NCBI RefSeq assembly: GCF_014646115.1
Contig: NZ_BMMV01000001.1
Location: 110,030 to 174,029 of the forward strand
DNA length: 64,000 nucleotides
Direction of reading: 5' to 3'
Source: Streptomyces camponoticapitis
Lineage (GTDB): Bacteria > Actinomycetota > Actinomycetes > Streptomycetales > Streptomycetaceae
Shown here: positions 43,694 to 54,348 of the stretch, piece by piece
How the letters are laid out: the number at the start of each line of letters is the position of its first letter
Position numbering within the stretch: the first letter of the stretch is position 1
Position numbers and translations under genes: made by a program
Notes under the pieces: model-generated
Databases searched by the model: none
Seen by the model: the letters and a program-made list of their open reading frames with translations, nothing else
What the model was told of the DNA's origin: nothing

Positions 43694-44890
43694 TCAGCGG
43701 CCCTGCTCGTACCGGCGCAGCTGCTCCATGTCGATCATGCTCGTGTCGAAAAGGCTGGTCTCGTCGAGGGCGCCCTGGGGGTCCTGCGGCGGCTGCTGGT
43801 GCTGGGGCTGCTGCTGCGCCTGGGTGTCGGGGTGCTGCTGCCAGCCCTGCGCCGCCTGGTCGTAGTTCTGCCCGTAGCCCTGGTTGTAGTTCGGGTCGTA
43901 GCCGGCGGGGTCGTAGACCGGCTGCTGGGCCTGCTGGTACGCGTACGGGTCCTGCTGCTGGTAGGCGTACGCGTCCTGCTGCTGGTAGCCGCCGTAGGCC
44001 GGGTCGGCGTACTGCTGCTGTGCGGCGGCCGGGTCGGCGTACTGCTGCGGGGCCTGCGCCTGCGCGGGGATCGGGATCTGGACCGGCTGCTCCGGGACCT
44101 GGTGCGAGGGCCCCGGCTCCATCGGCTGGTGCGCGGGCGCTCCGCCGCTCTGGAGCGACTGCCCCGGCACCTCGGCGAGACCGGACAGATAGTCCGCGTC
44201 GCTGGTGTGGCCCTGGCGCCCCGCCGCGTCCTGCTCCGCCATGTGCAGGCCCAGGTCATCGGTGGCGACCCGGCCGTGCAGCTTCTGCCGGCCGCGGCCG
44301 ACCGCGTCGAGGGTCTTGGAGAGCACGGCCTCGAAGGCGCCGAGCTTGGCGTCGACGTAGTCGTCCGCGCGGCGGATCAGGGTGTCGGGGTCGGCGCTGT
44401 ACTCCGGGGCGTCCTCGTCGGCGAACCCGTCCTCGTCGAGCCCCGGGCCGCGGCCGAGCAGCTTCTCGCGGCCTCGGTCCACGGAGCCGATGGTCTTGTT
44501 GAGCACGACCTCGAAGTTCGCGAGCTTGGAGTCCACGTAGTCGTCGGCCTCGGCGCGGATCTCCTCCGCGTCCCTGCGGGCCTCGGAGAGGATGCGGTCC
44601 GCCTCTTCCTGCGCGGTGCGGGCGATCACGGTCTCGGAGATCAGCGTGGACCGCTCCGCGTGCGCCGCCTGGACGATGCGCTCCGCCTCCTGGCGGGCCT
44701 GCTCGGAGAGCTGCTCATGGCCGCCGAGCAGTTCCTGGGCCTGCGCGAGCGAGCCTGGCAGGGCCTCCCGTACCTCGTCGAGCAGCGCGAGCAGTTCGCC
44801 GCGGTTGACCACGCAGGAGGCCGACATGGGCATGGAACGGGCGTTCCCCACCGCGTCGACGATCTCGTCGAGCTTCTTCTGCACGTCCAC
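43694..44890 (-). CDS. DivIVA-like coiled-coil protein with Q/Y-rich tail
   Basis: A 398-residue cytoplasmic protein. The N-terminal half (about 1-210) is charged coiled coil with a DivIVA-like opening and ARTAQEEADRILSEARRDAE. It contains an internal duplication: residues 115-147 and 175-207 share 22 of 33 positions (ADDYVDSKLANFEVVL versus ADDYVDAKLGAFEAVL). The C-terminal half (about 245-398) is low-complexity, dominated by Gln, Pro, Tyr and Ala, with repeated QQYADP and DAYAYQQQDP units. GTG at 44890. A polar-growth scaffold role is plausible in Streptomyces but not shown. It may also have been annotated as an F-ATPase subunit B-like protein. Confidence 0.8.
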   Translation of the reverse strand: MDVQKKLDEIVDAVGNARSMPMSASCVVNRGELLALLDEVREALPGSLAQAQELLGGHEQLSEQARQEAERIVQAAHAERSTLISETVIARTAQEEADRILSEARRDAEEIRAEADDYVDSKLANFEVVLNKTIGSVDRGREKLLGRGPGLDEDGFADEDAPEYSADPDTLIRRADDYVDAKLGAFEAVLSKTLDAVGRGRQKLHGRVATDDLGLHMAEQDAAGRQGHTSDADYLSGLAEVPGQSLQSGGAPAHQPMEPGPSHQVPEQPVQIPIPAQAQAPQQYADPAAAQQQYADPAYGGYQQQDAYAYQQQDPYAYQQAQQPVYDPAGYDPNYNQGYGQNYDQAAQGWQQHPDTQAQQQPQHQQPPQDPQGALDETSLFDTSMIDMEQLRRYEQGR

Positions 44891-45025
44891 CGTGTGCTCG
44901 CCACTCTCTACAGCCGGGTTGGAGACGGACGCAACGACTGTACGGCCACTCGGCGCGCGCCCGACACCAGATGACGGACCGTCAGTTCCGGACCCGGTCG
45001 GCCGCCCCGTTCCGCGCCCCGTCCC

Positions 45026-45535
45026 TCACTTGTTCCCCAGGCGCTCGGCCAGCGCCTCCTGCACGAGCGGAGGCAGCAGATGGGACACGTCCCCGCCCCA
45101 GGTCGCGACCTCTTTGACGAGCGAGGAGGAGAGGAAACTGTAGATGGGGTTGGTCGGCACGAAGAGGGTCTCGACACCGGACAGACCGTTGTTCATCTGG
45201 GCCATCTGCAACTCGTAGTCGAAGTCGCTGACCGCGCGCAGACCCTTGACGATGGCGGGGATGTCGCGCTGCTTGCAGAAGTCGACGAGGAGGCCGTGGA
45301 AAGCCTCCACCTCGACGTTTCCGAACTCGGCGGTGACCTGGCGGATCAGATCGATCCGTTCGTCGACGCTGAACAGTCCCTTCTTGGACTTGTTGATCAT
45401 CACGGCCACGTGTACGACGTCGTACAGCTTGGAGGCACGGCCAATGATGTCGAGGTGACCATTGGTGATGGGGTCGAAGGACCCCGGACAGACGGCGCGG
45501 CGCAACTGAATTCCCTCGCTCTCCGGTCCGGTCAT
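45026..45535 (-). CDS. coaD: Phosphopantetheine adenylyltransferase
   Basis: A 169-residue CoaD, which makes dephospho-CoA from phosphopantetheine and ATP. The nucleotidyltransferase signature is CPGSFDPITNGHLDIIGRAS; later motifs are NKSKKGLFSVDERIDLI, KGLRAVSDFDYELQMAQMN and YSFLSSSLVKEVATWGGDV. The ATG at 45535 overlaps the rsmD stop by 4 bases, which decides it over an earlier Arg-rich version. The rsmD-coaD pair is conserved widely. Confidence 0.96.
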   Translation of the reverse strand: MTGPESEGIQLRRAVCPGSFDPITNGHLDIIGRASKLYDVVHVAVMINKSKKGLFSVDERIDLIRQVTAEFGNVEVEAFHGLLVDFCKQRDIPAIVKGLRAVSDFDYELQMAQMNNGLSGVETLFVPTNPIYSFLSSSLVKEVATWGGDVSHLLPPLVQEALAERLGNK

Positions 45536-46113
45536 CGGGCGTCTTCGGGTGCGGCGGCGCGACCGTACCAAAGGGTTCCTTCGCCGTAGCGGCGTGCCCG
45601 CAACGGTTCGAACCCCTTCGGCCAGGTGAACTCCCCACCTCTGGTGCTGCGCTCCACGGTGGCGACGGCTTCGTCATTGAGCCAGCCCTGTGAGCGGAGT
45701 GTGAGGAGGATCTCGCGAAGATCGTCATCGGTGACGGCGTACGGCGGGTCGAGAAAGACGATGTCGTACGGGGCACCCGGTGCCGGTCCTGTCACGATCT
45801 GCTCGGCTTTGCCCGTACGGACCTCGGCGCCCGGCAGTCCGAGCGCGCGGACGTTGTCCCGGACGGTGCGGGCGGCGCGGGCGTCCGCCTCCACAAGGAG
45901 GGTGTGCGCGGCTCCGCGCGAGAGGGCTTCCAGGCCGACGGCGCCGGAGCCGGCGTAGAGGTCGGCGACACGGAGGCCGTCGAAGGTGCCGAGCAGCGCC
46001 TCCCAGGTGGAGAAGAGACCTTCGCGCGCTCGGTCGGAGGTGGGGCGGGTGCCGTTGCCCGGGGGGACGGCGAGACGGCGTCCGCCGGCGGCACCGGCGA
46101 TCACGCGGGTCAT
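45532..46113 (-). CDS. rsmD: 16S rRNA (guanine(966)-N2)-methyltransferase RsmD
   Basis: A 193-residue N2-guanine methyltransferase. Motif I is VADLYAGSGAVGLEALSRGA and motif IV is IVFLDPPYAVTDDDL. The start MTRVIAGAAGGRRLAVPPG (ATG at 46113) is the family N-terminus. It modifies G966 of 16S rRNA. Coupled with coaD by a 4-base overlap. Confidence 0.95.
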   Translation of the reverse strand: MTRVIAGAAGGRRLAVPPGNGTRPTSDRAREGLFSTWEALLGTFDGLRVADLYAGSGAVGLEALSRGAAHTLLVEADARAARTVRDNVRALGLPGAEVRTGKAEQIVTGPAPGAPYDIVFLDPPYAVTDDDLREILLTLRSQGWLNDEAVATVERSTRGGEFTWPKGFEPLRARRYGEGTLWYGRAAAPEDAR

Positions 46114-46254
46114 GGGTGTCGGGTCCTCGGTTCGTGGGGTGCCGGAGCGGCCGCGGGCCGCGCGTGCGTCGCCACCCACGATATGGCGTCGGTCCTGGAG
46201 CGGCCCGCCGGGAACGGCACGGAGGCCGCCCGGAGCGGCGCCGGGGCCGCTGAG

Positions 46255-46276
46255 CGGAGCCGTACGGCCTGCTCCG
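46255..46276 (-). terminator. Weak hairpin after recG
   Basis: CGGAGC (46255-46260) pairs with GCTCCG (46271-46276) around CGTACGGCCT. It lies in the 192-base gap between the recG stop and the rsmD start; other overlapping GC-rich repeats are also possible. Confidence 0.3.
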
Positions 46277-46305
46277 GCGCCGCTGAACGCGGCTCCACGG
46301 CCCGC

Positions 46306-48510
<2,205 letters not shown>

Positions 48511-48543
48511 TGCACACCACATCACTGACATCCGTCGCGCACC

Positions 48544-48552
48544 TGTGGACAA
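48544..48552 (-). promoter_or_regulatory. DnaA-box-like site upstream of recG
   Basis: Reads TTGTCCACA on the minus strand, the preferred Streptomyces DnaA box. It lies about 35 bases before the recG start. Single site; significance unclear. Confidence 0.35.
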
Positions 48553-48607
48553 CCCCAGGTCGGAAAGGCGGGTCAGGCAGGTTCGATCGGCGAGGGCCGG
48601 GGCCGGA

Positions 48608-48943
48608 TCAGCCGCCGGCCCGCCGGACCTCGGTGACGGCGGTGAGCAGGACAGCGCAGTCCTCCAGGGCCGTCAGGCCGTGGCGCTCGTGCGGGATCGG
48701 GCCCACCTGTCCGGCGATCATGTCCTGGTCGCCGGACTTCTTCGTCAGCCGTACGCGGCCGTGCAGTACCTGAAGGCTGGCCGCAGGCGGCGCGTTGTGC
48801 TCGTCGAGGGCCGAGCCGGAGGTGAGCGCGATGACCGTCTGCCGCAGTGGTCCGTCGTGCAGGAAGAGATGCGCGCTGCGGCCGTGGGCGCTGGCGCGGG
48901 CGTCATCGAGCTGGTTGCGGGCGATCAGAGTCAGGTCGTCCAT
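48608..48943 (-). CDS. Small cupin-domain protein
   Basis: A 111-residue single-domain cupin. The hydrophobic strands with LRQTVIALTSGSALDEHNAP, LQVLHGRVRLTKKSGDQDMI and the second motif GPIPHERHGLTALEDCAVLL fit a beta-barrel cupin with partly kept metal-binding His/Glu positions (H in DEHNAP, H in IPHERH). No reaction can be assigned; such proteins may bind a small ligand. ATG at 48943 with GAGAGG about 10 bases upstream. It sits between the DAK2 gene and recG without overlap. Confidence 0.82.
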   Translation of the reverse strand: MDDLTLIARNQLDDARASAHGRSAHLFLHDGPLRQTVIALTSGSALDEHNAPPAASLQVLHGRVRLTKKSGDQDMIAGQVGPIPHERHGLTALEDCAVLLTAVTEVRRAGG

Positions 48944-49072
48944 CGGTCGGCCTCTCACCTCGGGCGGTGCGCGCGTCTGTCATGAGCCGCTTACCCTCCA
49001 TCGTCACAGGTACCGCGCCCCGTGCAAGCCGTGGCCGGGGCGGGCCGTACGCACGTACGCCGCCCTCCCGGC

Positions 49073-50794
49073 CTACTCGACGCCGATCAGCAGGGGCACC
49101 GACTGGCGGCCGCCTCGGTAGACCACCGTGTCGACGGCCAGGTGTCCGTCCCGTACGTGGCGCTCCAGGCGCTCGGCGAGGGCGTCCGGCACGTCCTCGC
49201 CGAGAACGAGGGTGACCAGTTCGCCGCCCGCCGACAGCATCCGGTTCAGAACGGCCTCGGCGGTGGAGGCGAGTTCCGCGCCGATCACCGCGACGTCGCC
49301 GTCGATCAGCCCCAGCAGGTCGCCGGCCTGGCAGATGCCCGCCGTGGTCCAGGACTGCCGCTCGGCGACGGCCAGTTCGGCGTAGCGGGTGGCGCCGGCC
49401 GCCGACGTCATGGCCACCACGTCCTCGTCGAAGCGGCGGTCGGGCTCGTGCACCGCGAGCGCGGCGATGCCCTGGACGGCGGCCCTGGTCGGGATGAGGG
49501 CGACCCGGATGCCTTCGGCGCGGGCCTGCTCGGCGGCAGCGGCGGCGGTGTGGCGCAGTTCCGTGTCGTTCGGCAGGAGGACCACCTCGTGCGCGTGGGC
49601 GCGCCGGATGGCGTCGACCAGCTCGCCGCTGGCCGGCGGCTCCCCGGGGCGGGCCAGCACCGTCGTGGCCCCGGCCTCGGCGCACAGTCCGGCGAGACCC
49701 TCGCCCGGGACCACGGCCACCACGGCGCGCTGCGCCCGCTCCCGCCGGTGCCCGGCGGCGGCGCCGAAGTGCGTGATGCGGATCCGGTACGGGCGTCCCG
49801 CCTCGACACCGGCCTCCACGGCAGCGCCGGCGTCGTCGACATGCACGTGCACGTTCCACAGCCCGTCGCCGCCTACGACGACGAGGGAGTCACCGAGCGC
49901 GTCGAGGCGGCGGCGGAGCAGGGCGATGCCCTCCTCGTCCGTCTCCAGGAGGTAGATCACCTCGAAGGCGGGGCCGACGGGGCCGTCGTCGGCCTCGCAG
50001 GACTCCACGACGGCGGGCAGCTCGTGCGGGCGCGTGCCCGGTGCGACGAGGGACGGGGCGTCGCCGGTGACGGCCTCGACGAGTGCGGACAGGACGGCGA
50101 GCAGGCCCCGTCCGCCGGCGTCGACGACACCGGCGCGGCCGAGGACGGCCAGCTGGCCGGGAGTCGCGTCGAGCGCGACGCGGGCCCCGGCGTACGCGGC
50201 GTGGACGGCCGCCCCGTCGCCGCCGTACGCCGCACCGTCGTGGTCCGCCGCGCCCTCGCCGCCCGCACCGCCCGCATCGTCGTCCGTGGCGCGGGCGGCG
50301 GCGTCGGCCGCCGCGGACGCCACCGTGAGGATCGTGCCCTCGACCGGATGCGCGACGGCCTCGCGCGCCAGCTGCGCCGCCCTGCGCAGCGCCCTGGCCA
50401 GATGAGCCCCGCCGCCTTCCGCCGCCCCGTCGGCGCCGGTCGCGCCCCCGTCCGCGGTCTGCTCCCGGGTCTCGCCGAGCACCTCCGCCATGCCGCGCAG
50501 CAGCTGCGCGAGGATCGTCCCTGAGTTGCCCCGGGCGCCGATCAGGGCCCCGTGCGCCATGGCCCGTACGGTGTCGGGCAGGTCCGGTACGGACGTCCCC
50601 GTCGCGTGCGCGTCGAAGACCGCCTCGACCGCTCGCGCCGCGGACTCCACCGTCAGATAGAGATTGGTGCCGGTGTCCCCGTCCGCGACCGGATAGACGT
50701 TGATCGCGTCGATCTCCTCGCGGTCCCGGCCCAGGGCGTCCAGCGCCAGCGAGCACCAGGAACGCACCGCTGTGGCGTCGAGGATGTGCGGCAC
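49073..50794 (-). CDS. DAK2-domain fatty acid kinase FakA-like protein
   Basis: A 573-residue FakA/YloV-type protein. The N-terminal DAK2 domain (about 1-190) has the ATP-site motifs INVYPVADGDTGTNLYLTVE and AHGALIGARGNSGTILAQLL. The middle and C-terminal parts contain EVIYLLETDEEGIALLRRRL, VHVHVDDAGAAVEAG and a C-terminal domain ending VYRGGRQSVPLLIGVE. FakA phosphorylates FakB-bound fatty acids in Firmicutes; the partner is not in this window. The GTG at 50794 has GGAGG eight bases upstream; a longer ATG version would run into the rpmB promoter region. Confidence 0.88.
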   Translation of the reverse strand: MPHILDATAVRSWCSLALDALGRDREEIDAINVYPVADGDTGTNLYLTVESAARAVEAVFDAHATGTSVPDLPDTVRAMAHGALIGARGNSGTILAQLLRGMAEVLGETREQTADGGATGADGAAEGGGAHLARALRRAAQLAREAVAHPVEGTILTVASAAADAAARATDDDAGGAGGEGAADHDGAAYGGDGAAVHAAYAGARVALDATPGQLAVLGRAGVVDAGGRGLLAVLSALVEAVTGDAPSLVAPGTRPHELPAVVESCEADDGPVGPAFEVIYLLETDEEGIALLRRRLDALGDSLVVVGGDGLWNVHVHVDDAGAAVEAGVEAGRPYRIRITHFGAAAGHRRERAQRAVVAVVPGEGLAGLCAEAGATTVLARPGEPPASGELVDAIRRAHAHEVVLLPNDTELRHTAAAAAEQARAEGIRVALIPTRAAVQGIAALAVHEPDRRFDEDVVAMTSAAGATRYAELAVAERQSWTTAGICQAGDLLGLIDGDVAVIGAELASTAEAVLNRMLSAGGELVTLVLGEDVPDALAERLERHVRDGHLAVDTVVYRGGRQSVPLLIGVE

Positions 50795-51052
50795 CTGGGG
50801 GTCCTCCTTGGCGGCCTGGGCTGCGAACTGCACCGCAGAGTAGTCCGCCCGCACCGTAGTGGCAGGTGGGAAGGGGGGCGGGACGAGGATGGGTCCGGAC
50901 ATGGTAGTTTCGTTCAACCGGATCGGGCGTTGTATGCTCCTCCGGTTGCCCGGCGAGAGTCGGGCCATCTCCCCCGGCGCAGCCGACATCGGTCAAAGAT
51001 TCTGCCGCGCCGGAATTCACCGTAAGTGCACCTGAAGTCTTTGGAGTGACCC

Positions 51053-51238
51053 GTGGCTGCCAACTGCGACGTCTGCGGCAAGGGGCCGGGCTTCGGCAAC
51101 AACATTTCGCACTCGCACCGCCGTACGTCCCGTCGCTGGAACCCGAACATCCAGCGCGTGCGTGCCGTGGTCGGTCGGACGCCGAAGCGGCTCAACGTCT
51201 GCACATCGTGCATCAAGGCCGGCAAGGTCTCGCGCTGA
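51053..51238 (+). CDS. rpmB: 50S ribosomal protein L28 (zinc-binding form)
   Basis: L28, 61 residues: [20 protein letters not shown] at the start and [12 protein letters not shown] at the end. Both CxxC pairs are kept, so this is the zinc-containing paralogue; Streptomyces carry cysteine-free versions elsewhere under zinc control. GTG at 51053 with TGGAGTG upstream. It is divergent from the DAK2 gene and followed by a strong terminator. Confidence 0.97.
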   Translation: MAANCDVCGKGPGFGNNISHSHRRTSRRWNPNIQRVRAVVGRTPKRLNVCTSCIKAGKVSR

Positions 51239-51274
51239 CGTTCTCGTCGTGGCGCAGCCCCTGCGGTTGCCTTG

Positions 51275-51304
51275 AAAGCCGGTCCACCTCGGTGGACCGG
51301 CTTT
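51275..51304 (+). terminator. Intrinsic terminator of rpmB
   Basis: AAAGCCGGTCCACC (51275-51288) pairs with GGTGGACCGGCTTT (51291-51304), followed by TT. A classic strong terminator. Confidence 0.85.
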
Positions 51305-51426
51305 TTGTCGTGCCCAGCCGCCCGGCCGTGCCCGCTCGACCGTGCCCAACTGCCGCACCGTGTTCCGGTAGTTGACCCAAGGGCTCGTGACCCCGAGACC
51401 CGCCGGACGACCGCGCGACCAGCCCG

Positions 51427-52302
51427 TCAGCGGAAGCGCCAGGCGTGGTCCACGGGACCGATGCCCCCGCCCAGCGCGAAGCCGGCGGCGATCGCACCCG
51501 TCACGTACTCCTTCGCGGCGACGACGGCCTCCAGGACCCCCTGCCCCGTCCCCAGCCCCGCCGCGATCGCCGAGGCGAGCGTGCAGCCGGTCCCGTGGGT
51601 GTGCCGGTTGTCGTGGCGCGGGGCGCGCAGCCAGTGCTCCTCGCTGCCGTCCGTCAGCAGATCCACGGCGTCGCCGGCCAGATGCCCGCCCTTGATCAGC
51701 ACCCAGTGCGGCCCGAAGGTGAGCACCGCGTCCGCCGCCCGCCGCATCTCGCTCTCGTCCCGCACCTCCACGCCGGTCAGCTGCGTCACCTCGTCGAGGT
51801 TGGGGGTGGCGACGGTCGCCGTCGGCAGCAGCCTCTTCTGTACGGAGTCCAGTGCCGAAGCCGCGAGCAGCGGGTCCCCGTGCTTGGAGACCCCGACCGG
51901 ATCGACGACCACGGGGGCGGCGGTGCCGGCGAGGAGTTCGGCGACGGTCTCCACCAGCGCCGCCGACGAGAGCATGCCGGTCTTGACCGCCTGAACGCCG
52001 ATGTCGTCCACGACGCTGCGGTACTGGGCCCGTACCGCCTCCACCGGCAGTTCCCAAGCGCCTTGCACGCCGCGCGAGTTCTGCGCCGTGACGGCCGTGA
52101 GCACGCTCATGCCGTGCACGCCGAACGCCAGCATCGTCTTGAGGTCGGCCTGGATGCCCGCACCGCCGCCCGAGTCGGACCCGGCGACGGTCAGAACGCG
52201 GGCAGGCGCACGGCCCGGGGGTACGGAAGGCACGGGGGACGCGAGGGACGCGGGGGACGCGGGGGACGCGGGGGACGCGGGGGACGCGGGGGATATCGGC
52301 AT
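51427..52302 (-). CDS. thiD: Hydroxymethylpyrimidine (phosphate) kinase ThiD
   Basis: A 291-residue bifunctional HMP/HMP-P kinase of thiamine synthesis. Family motifs are [60 protein letters not shown]-like [17 protein letters not shown] and the ATP-site [18 protein letters not shown]. The first 25 residues are a run of Ala-Ser-Pro encoded by a 9-bp tandem repeat and are not part of the fold; the enzyme core starts about residue 33. It lies just downstream of thiL in the same direction. Confidence 0.95.
   Translation of the reverse strand: MPISPASPASPASPASPASLASPVPSVPPGRAPARVLTVAGSDSGGGAGIQADLKTMLAFGVHGMSVLTAVTAQNSRGVQGAWELPVEAVRAQYRSVVDDIGVQAVKTGMLSSAALVETVAELLAGTAAPVVVDPVGVSKHGDPLLAASALDSVQKRLLPTATVATPNLDEVTQLTGVEVRDESEMRRAADAVLTFGPHWVLIKGGHLAGDAVDLLTDGSEEHWLRAPRHDNRHTHGTGCTLASAIAAGLGTGQGVLEAVVAAKEYVTGAIAAGFALGGGIGPVDHAWRFR
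52234..52296. repeat. 9-bp tandem repeat in the thiD N-terminus
   Basis: Seven consecutive 9-base units, mostly GGGGGACGC on the plus strand (one GAGGGACGC and a final GGGGGATAT), in frame with thiD, encode Ala-Ser-Pro repeats. A unit change would keep the frame, so length may vary between strains. Confidence 0.8.
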
Positions 52303-52332
52303 CCCCCGAATCTACTGGGCCCGCCCCGTTCC

Positions 52333-53289
52333 CTAGTCCCCGAAGTGGTCCCAGCCGCCCTTGCTCGTCCACGGCGCCCCGTCGACCGTCACCTGCGGCA
52401 GCGCCGACGGATTGAGGACCTCGCCGATCACCTTCCACCTGGCGGGCAGTTTGGCGTCCGGCGGGAACGTCGCGACGATCGCGTGGTCCTCTCCCCCGGT
52501 CAGCACCCACTGCAGGGGATCCACGCCCACCGCCTGCCCGATGTCGTTCATCTGCGACGGGATGTCGATGAGCCCCGACCGCAGATCGATACGGACCTTG
52601 CTGGCCTCGGCGATGTGCCCGAGGTCGGCGACGAGGCCGTCGCTCACGTCCGTCATCGCCGTGGCACCGAGTCCCGCCGCCGCCGGCCCCGCGTGGTACG
52701 GCGGTTCGGGCCGCCGGTGCGCCTCCACGAAGGCACGTGGTGACCTGAATCCGCGCGACAGCACCGCGTGCCCGGCGGCCGACCAGCCCAACCATCCCGT
52801 GTACGCGACGACATCGCCCGGCTGCGCCCCCGACCTGGTCACCGGCTCGTGGTTGCGCAGATCGCCGAGCGCGGTGATCGCGAGGGTGATCGTCTCGCCC
52901 CGTACGACGTCGCCGCCGACCACCGCGGCGCCCGCGACCTGGCACTCGTCGCGGATGCCGTCCATCAGTTCGGTGGGCCAGGTGACCGGGAGTTCGGCCG
53001 GGACGACCAGGCCGAGCAGCAGCGCGGTCGGGACCGCCCCCATCGCCGCGATGTCGGCGAGATTCTGCGCGGCGGCCTTCCTTCCCACGTCGTACGCGGT
53101 CGACCAGTCGCGGCGGAAGTGCCGCCCTTCAAGGAGGAGGTCCGTACTCGCCACGACCCTGCGGTCGGGTGCGGCCACCACCGCGGCGTCGTCGCCCGGC
53201 CCGAGCCGGACCGCCGGGGTGGTGGTGAGCCGGGAAGTGAGCTCCCTGATGAGTCCGAACTCCCCCAACTCGCCCACGGTGCCCTTCAC
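52333..53289 (-). CDS. thiL: Thiamine-monophosphate kinase ThiL
   Basis: A 318-residue ThiL that makes thiamine pyrophosphate. The family opening is [18 protein letters not shown], with [57 protein letters not shown] and [20 protein letters not shown]. Asp and Gly-rich ATP/Mg sites are intact. GTG at 53289. It is divergent from the Lrp-like gene across about 260 bases and sits upstream of thiD, giving a kinase pair of the thiamine pathway. Confidence 0.95.
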   Translation of the reverse strand: MKGTVGELGEFGLIRELTSRLTTTPAVRLGPGDDAAVVAAPDRRVVASTDLLLEGRHFRRDWSTAYDVGRKAAAQNLADIAAMGAVPTALLLGLVVPAELPVTWPTELMDGIRDECQVAGAAVVGGDVVRGETITLAITALGDLRNHEPVTRSGAQPGDVVAYTGWLGWSAAGHAVLSRGFRSPRAFVEAHRRPEPPYHAGPAAAGLGATAMTDVSDGLVADLGHIAEASKVRIDLRSGLIDIPSQMNDIGQAVGVDPLQWVLTGGEDHAIVATFPPDAKLPARWKVIGEVLNPSALPQVTVDGAPWTSKGGWDHFGD

Positions 53290-53552
53290 CGAGTCCCACC
53301 TCTCGTCGTGCGGCCGGCTGATCCGGCCGGCCTGCTTGTCCGGCCGGGGTTCCGGCCCCCTGCGTCGGCTGCGTGCCCGCGGTCACGGACCGCCGTCGCT
53401 CTCGGTCCGTTCGGCCCGTACGTCAACTTCACCGCTCCGTGCGTCACGCCGCCGGTGCCGCCGTACGCGCAGGTCTCCCCGCGGCACTGGGTGACGCGAT
53501 ACCGTGGCGTCCCTTCTCCCCACAAGATCCTCGTGGCCGCCCTGGAGGTTCC

Positions 53553-53786
53553 GTGGTACAGGCGTACATCCTTATTCAGACCGAGGTGGGCAAGGCGACG
53601 GTCGTCGCCGAGACCATCGCGAAGATCCCTGGAGTGATACATGCCGAGGACGTCACCGGTCCCTACGACGTGATCGTGCGTGCGCAGTCCGACACCGTGG
53701 ACGACCTCGGTCGCATGGTGGTAGCCAAAGTCCAGCAAGTGGACGGGATCACCCGCACCCTCACCTGCCCGGTCGTGCACCTGTAG
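53553..53786 (+). CDS. Stand-alone Lrp/AsnC ligand-binding (RAM) domain protein
   Basis: A 77-residue protein consisting only of the Lrp/AsnC C-terminal domain: VQAYILIQTEVGKATVVAET, then HAEDVTGPYDVIVRAQSDTV and a final VQQVDGITRTLTCPVVHL. There is no helix-turn-helix. Such single-domain proteins bind amino acids or heteromerise with full-length regulators. GTG at 53553 with GGAGG seven bases upstream. Confidence 0.9.
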   Translation: MVQAYILIQTEVGKATVVAETIAKIPGVIHAEDVTGPYDVIVRAQSDTVDDLGRMVVAKVQQVDGITRTLTCPVVHL

Positions 53787-53806
53787 CCCCCGTCTACGCT
53801 TGGCCG

Positions 53807-54292
53807 GTGACCCTTCCGCTGCGCAGGCTATCCGGCCCCCGATTCGCCCGCCTGCCCGCCGTCCTCGTGCTCGCCGTGACAGTCGGCTGCTCCTCCACGG
53901 ACGCCCCGGCATCCGTCCCGGTTCCCGGCCCCCCGGCGGAGGAGGCGGCTTTCTGCCGCGCGCTGGACAAGGAGCTGCCGAAGACCGTCGACGGGCACGA
54001 CCGGAGTGATCCGGAGCCGGATTCCGTGCTGACCGCCGGGTGGGGAGACGCCGCGATCGTACTGCGCTGCGGCGTCCCCCGGCCCGAGCGGATGAGTGAC
54101 CCCCAGGCGAAGGGGGTGGACGTGGACGGCGTCAACTGGATGCTGGAGGAGCGGGATTCGGGGCCCCGGTTCACCACCACGTACCGCAAGACGTACGTCG
54201 AGGTCACCCTCGGCGAGCGGTACCTGCACGACATCGGTCCGCTCTCGGACTTCGCGGCACCGGTCGCCGACTCCGTCCCGCCCAGCCTCTAG
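53807..54292 (+). CDS. DUF3515 family lipoprotein
   Basis: A 161-residue secreted lipoprotein. The signal peptide ends in a lipobox at about residues 24-28 (LAVTVGCSS), so Cys28 or so should be lipidated. The rest is the DUF3515 domain, with FCRALDKELPKTVDGHDRSD, WGDAAIVLRCGVPRPE and VDGVNWMLEERDSGPRFTTT; two cysteines (in AAFCRAL and LRCGVP) may form a disulfide. Function unknown. GTG at 53807; it follows the Lrp-like gene by 20 bases and may be cotranscribed. Confidence 0.88.
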   Translation: MTLPLRRLSGPRFARLPAVLVLAVTVGCSSTDAPASVPVPGPPAEEAAFCRALDKELPKTVDGHDRSDPEPDSVLTAGWGDAAIVLRCGVPRPERMSDPQAKGVDVDGVNWMLEERDSGPRFTTTYRKTYVEVTLGERYLHDIGPLSDFAAPVADSVPPSL

Positions 54293-54348
54293 CGCCGGGG
54301 CCCGCCCGTGGCGTACGGCTCCGAGGGGCCCGGGGCGGACCCGAAGTC

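Noticed and set aside
43694..44890. F-ATPase subunit B homologue
   Set aside because: There is no membrane segment and no other ATP synthase gene nearby; similarity would rest on coiled coil alone.
52234..52296. CRISPR-like array
   Set aside because: The units are 9 bases, contiguous and without spacers, and lie within the thiD reading frame.
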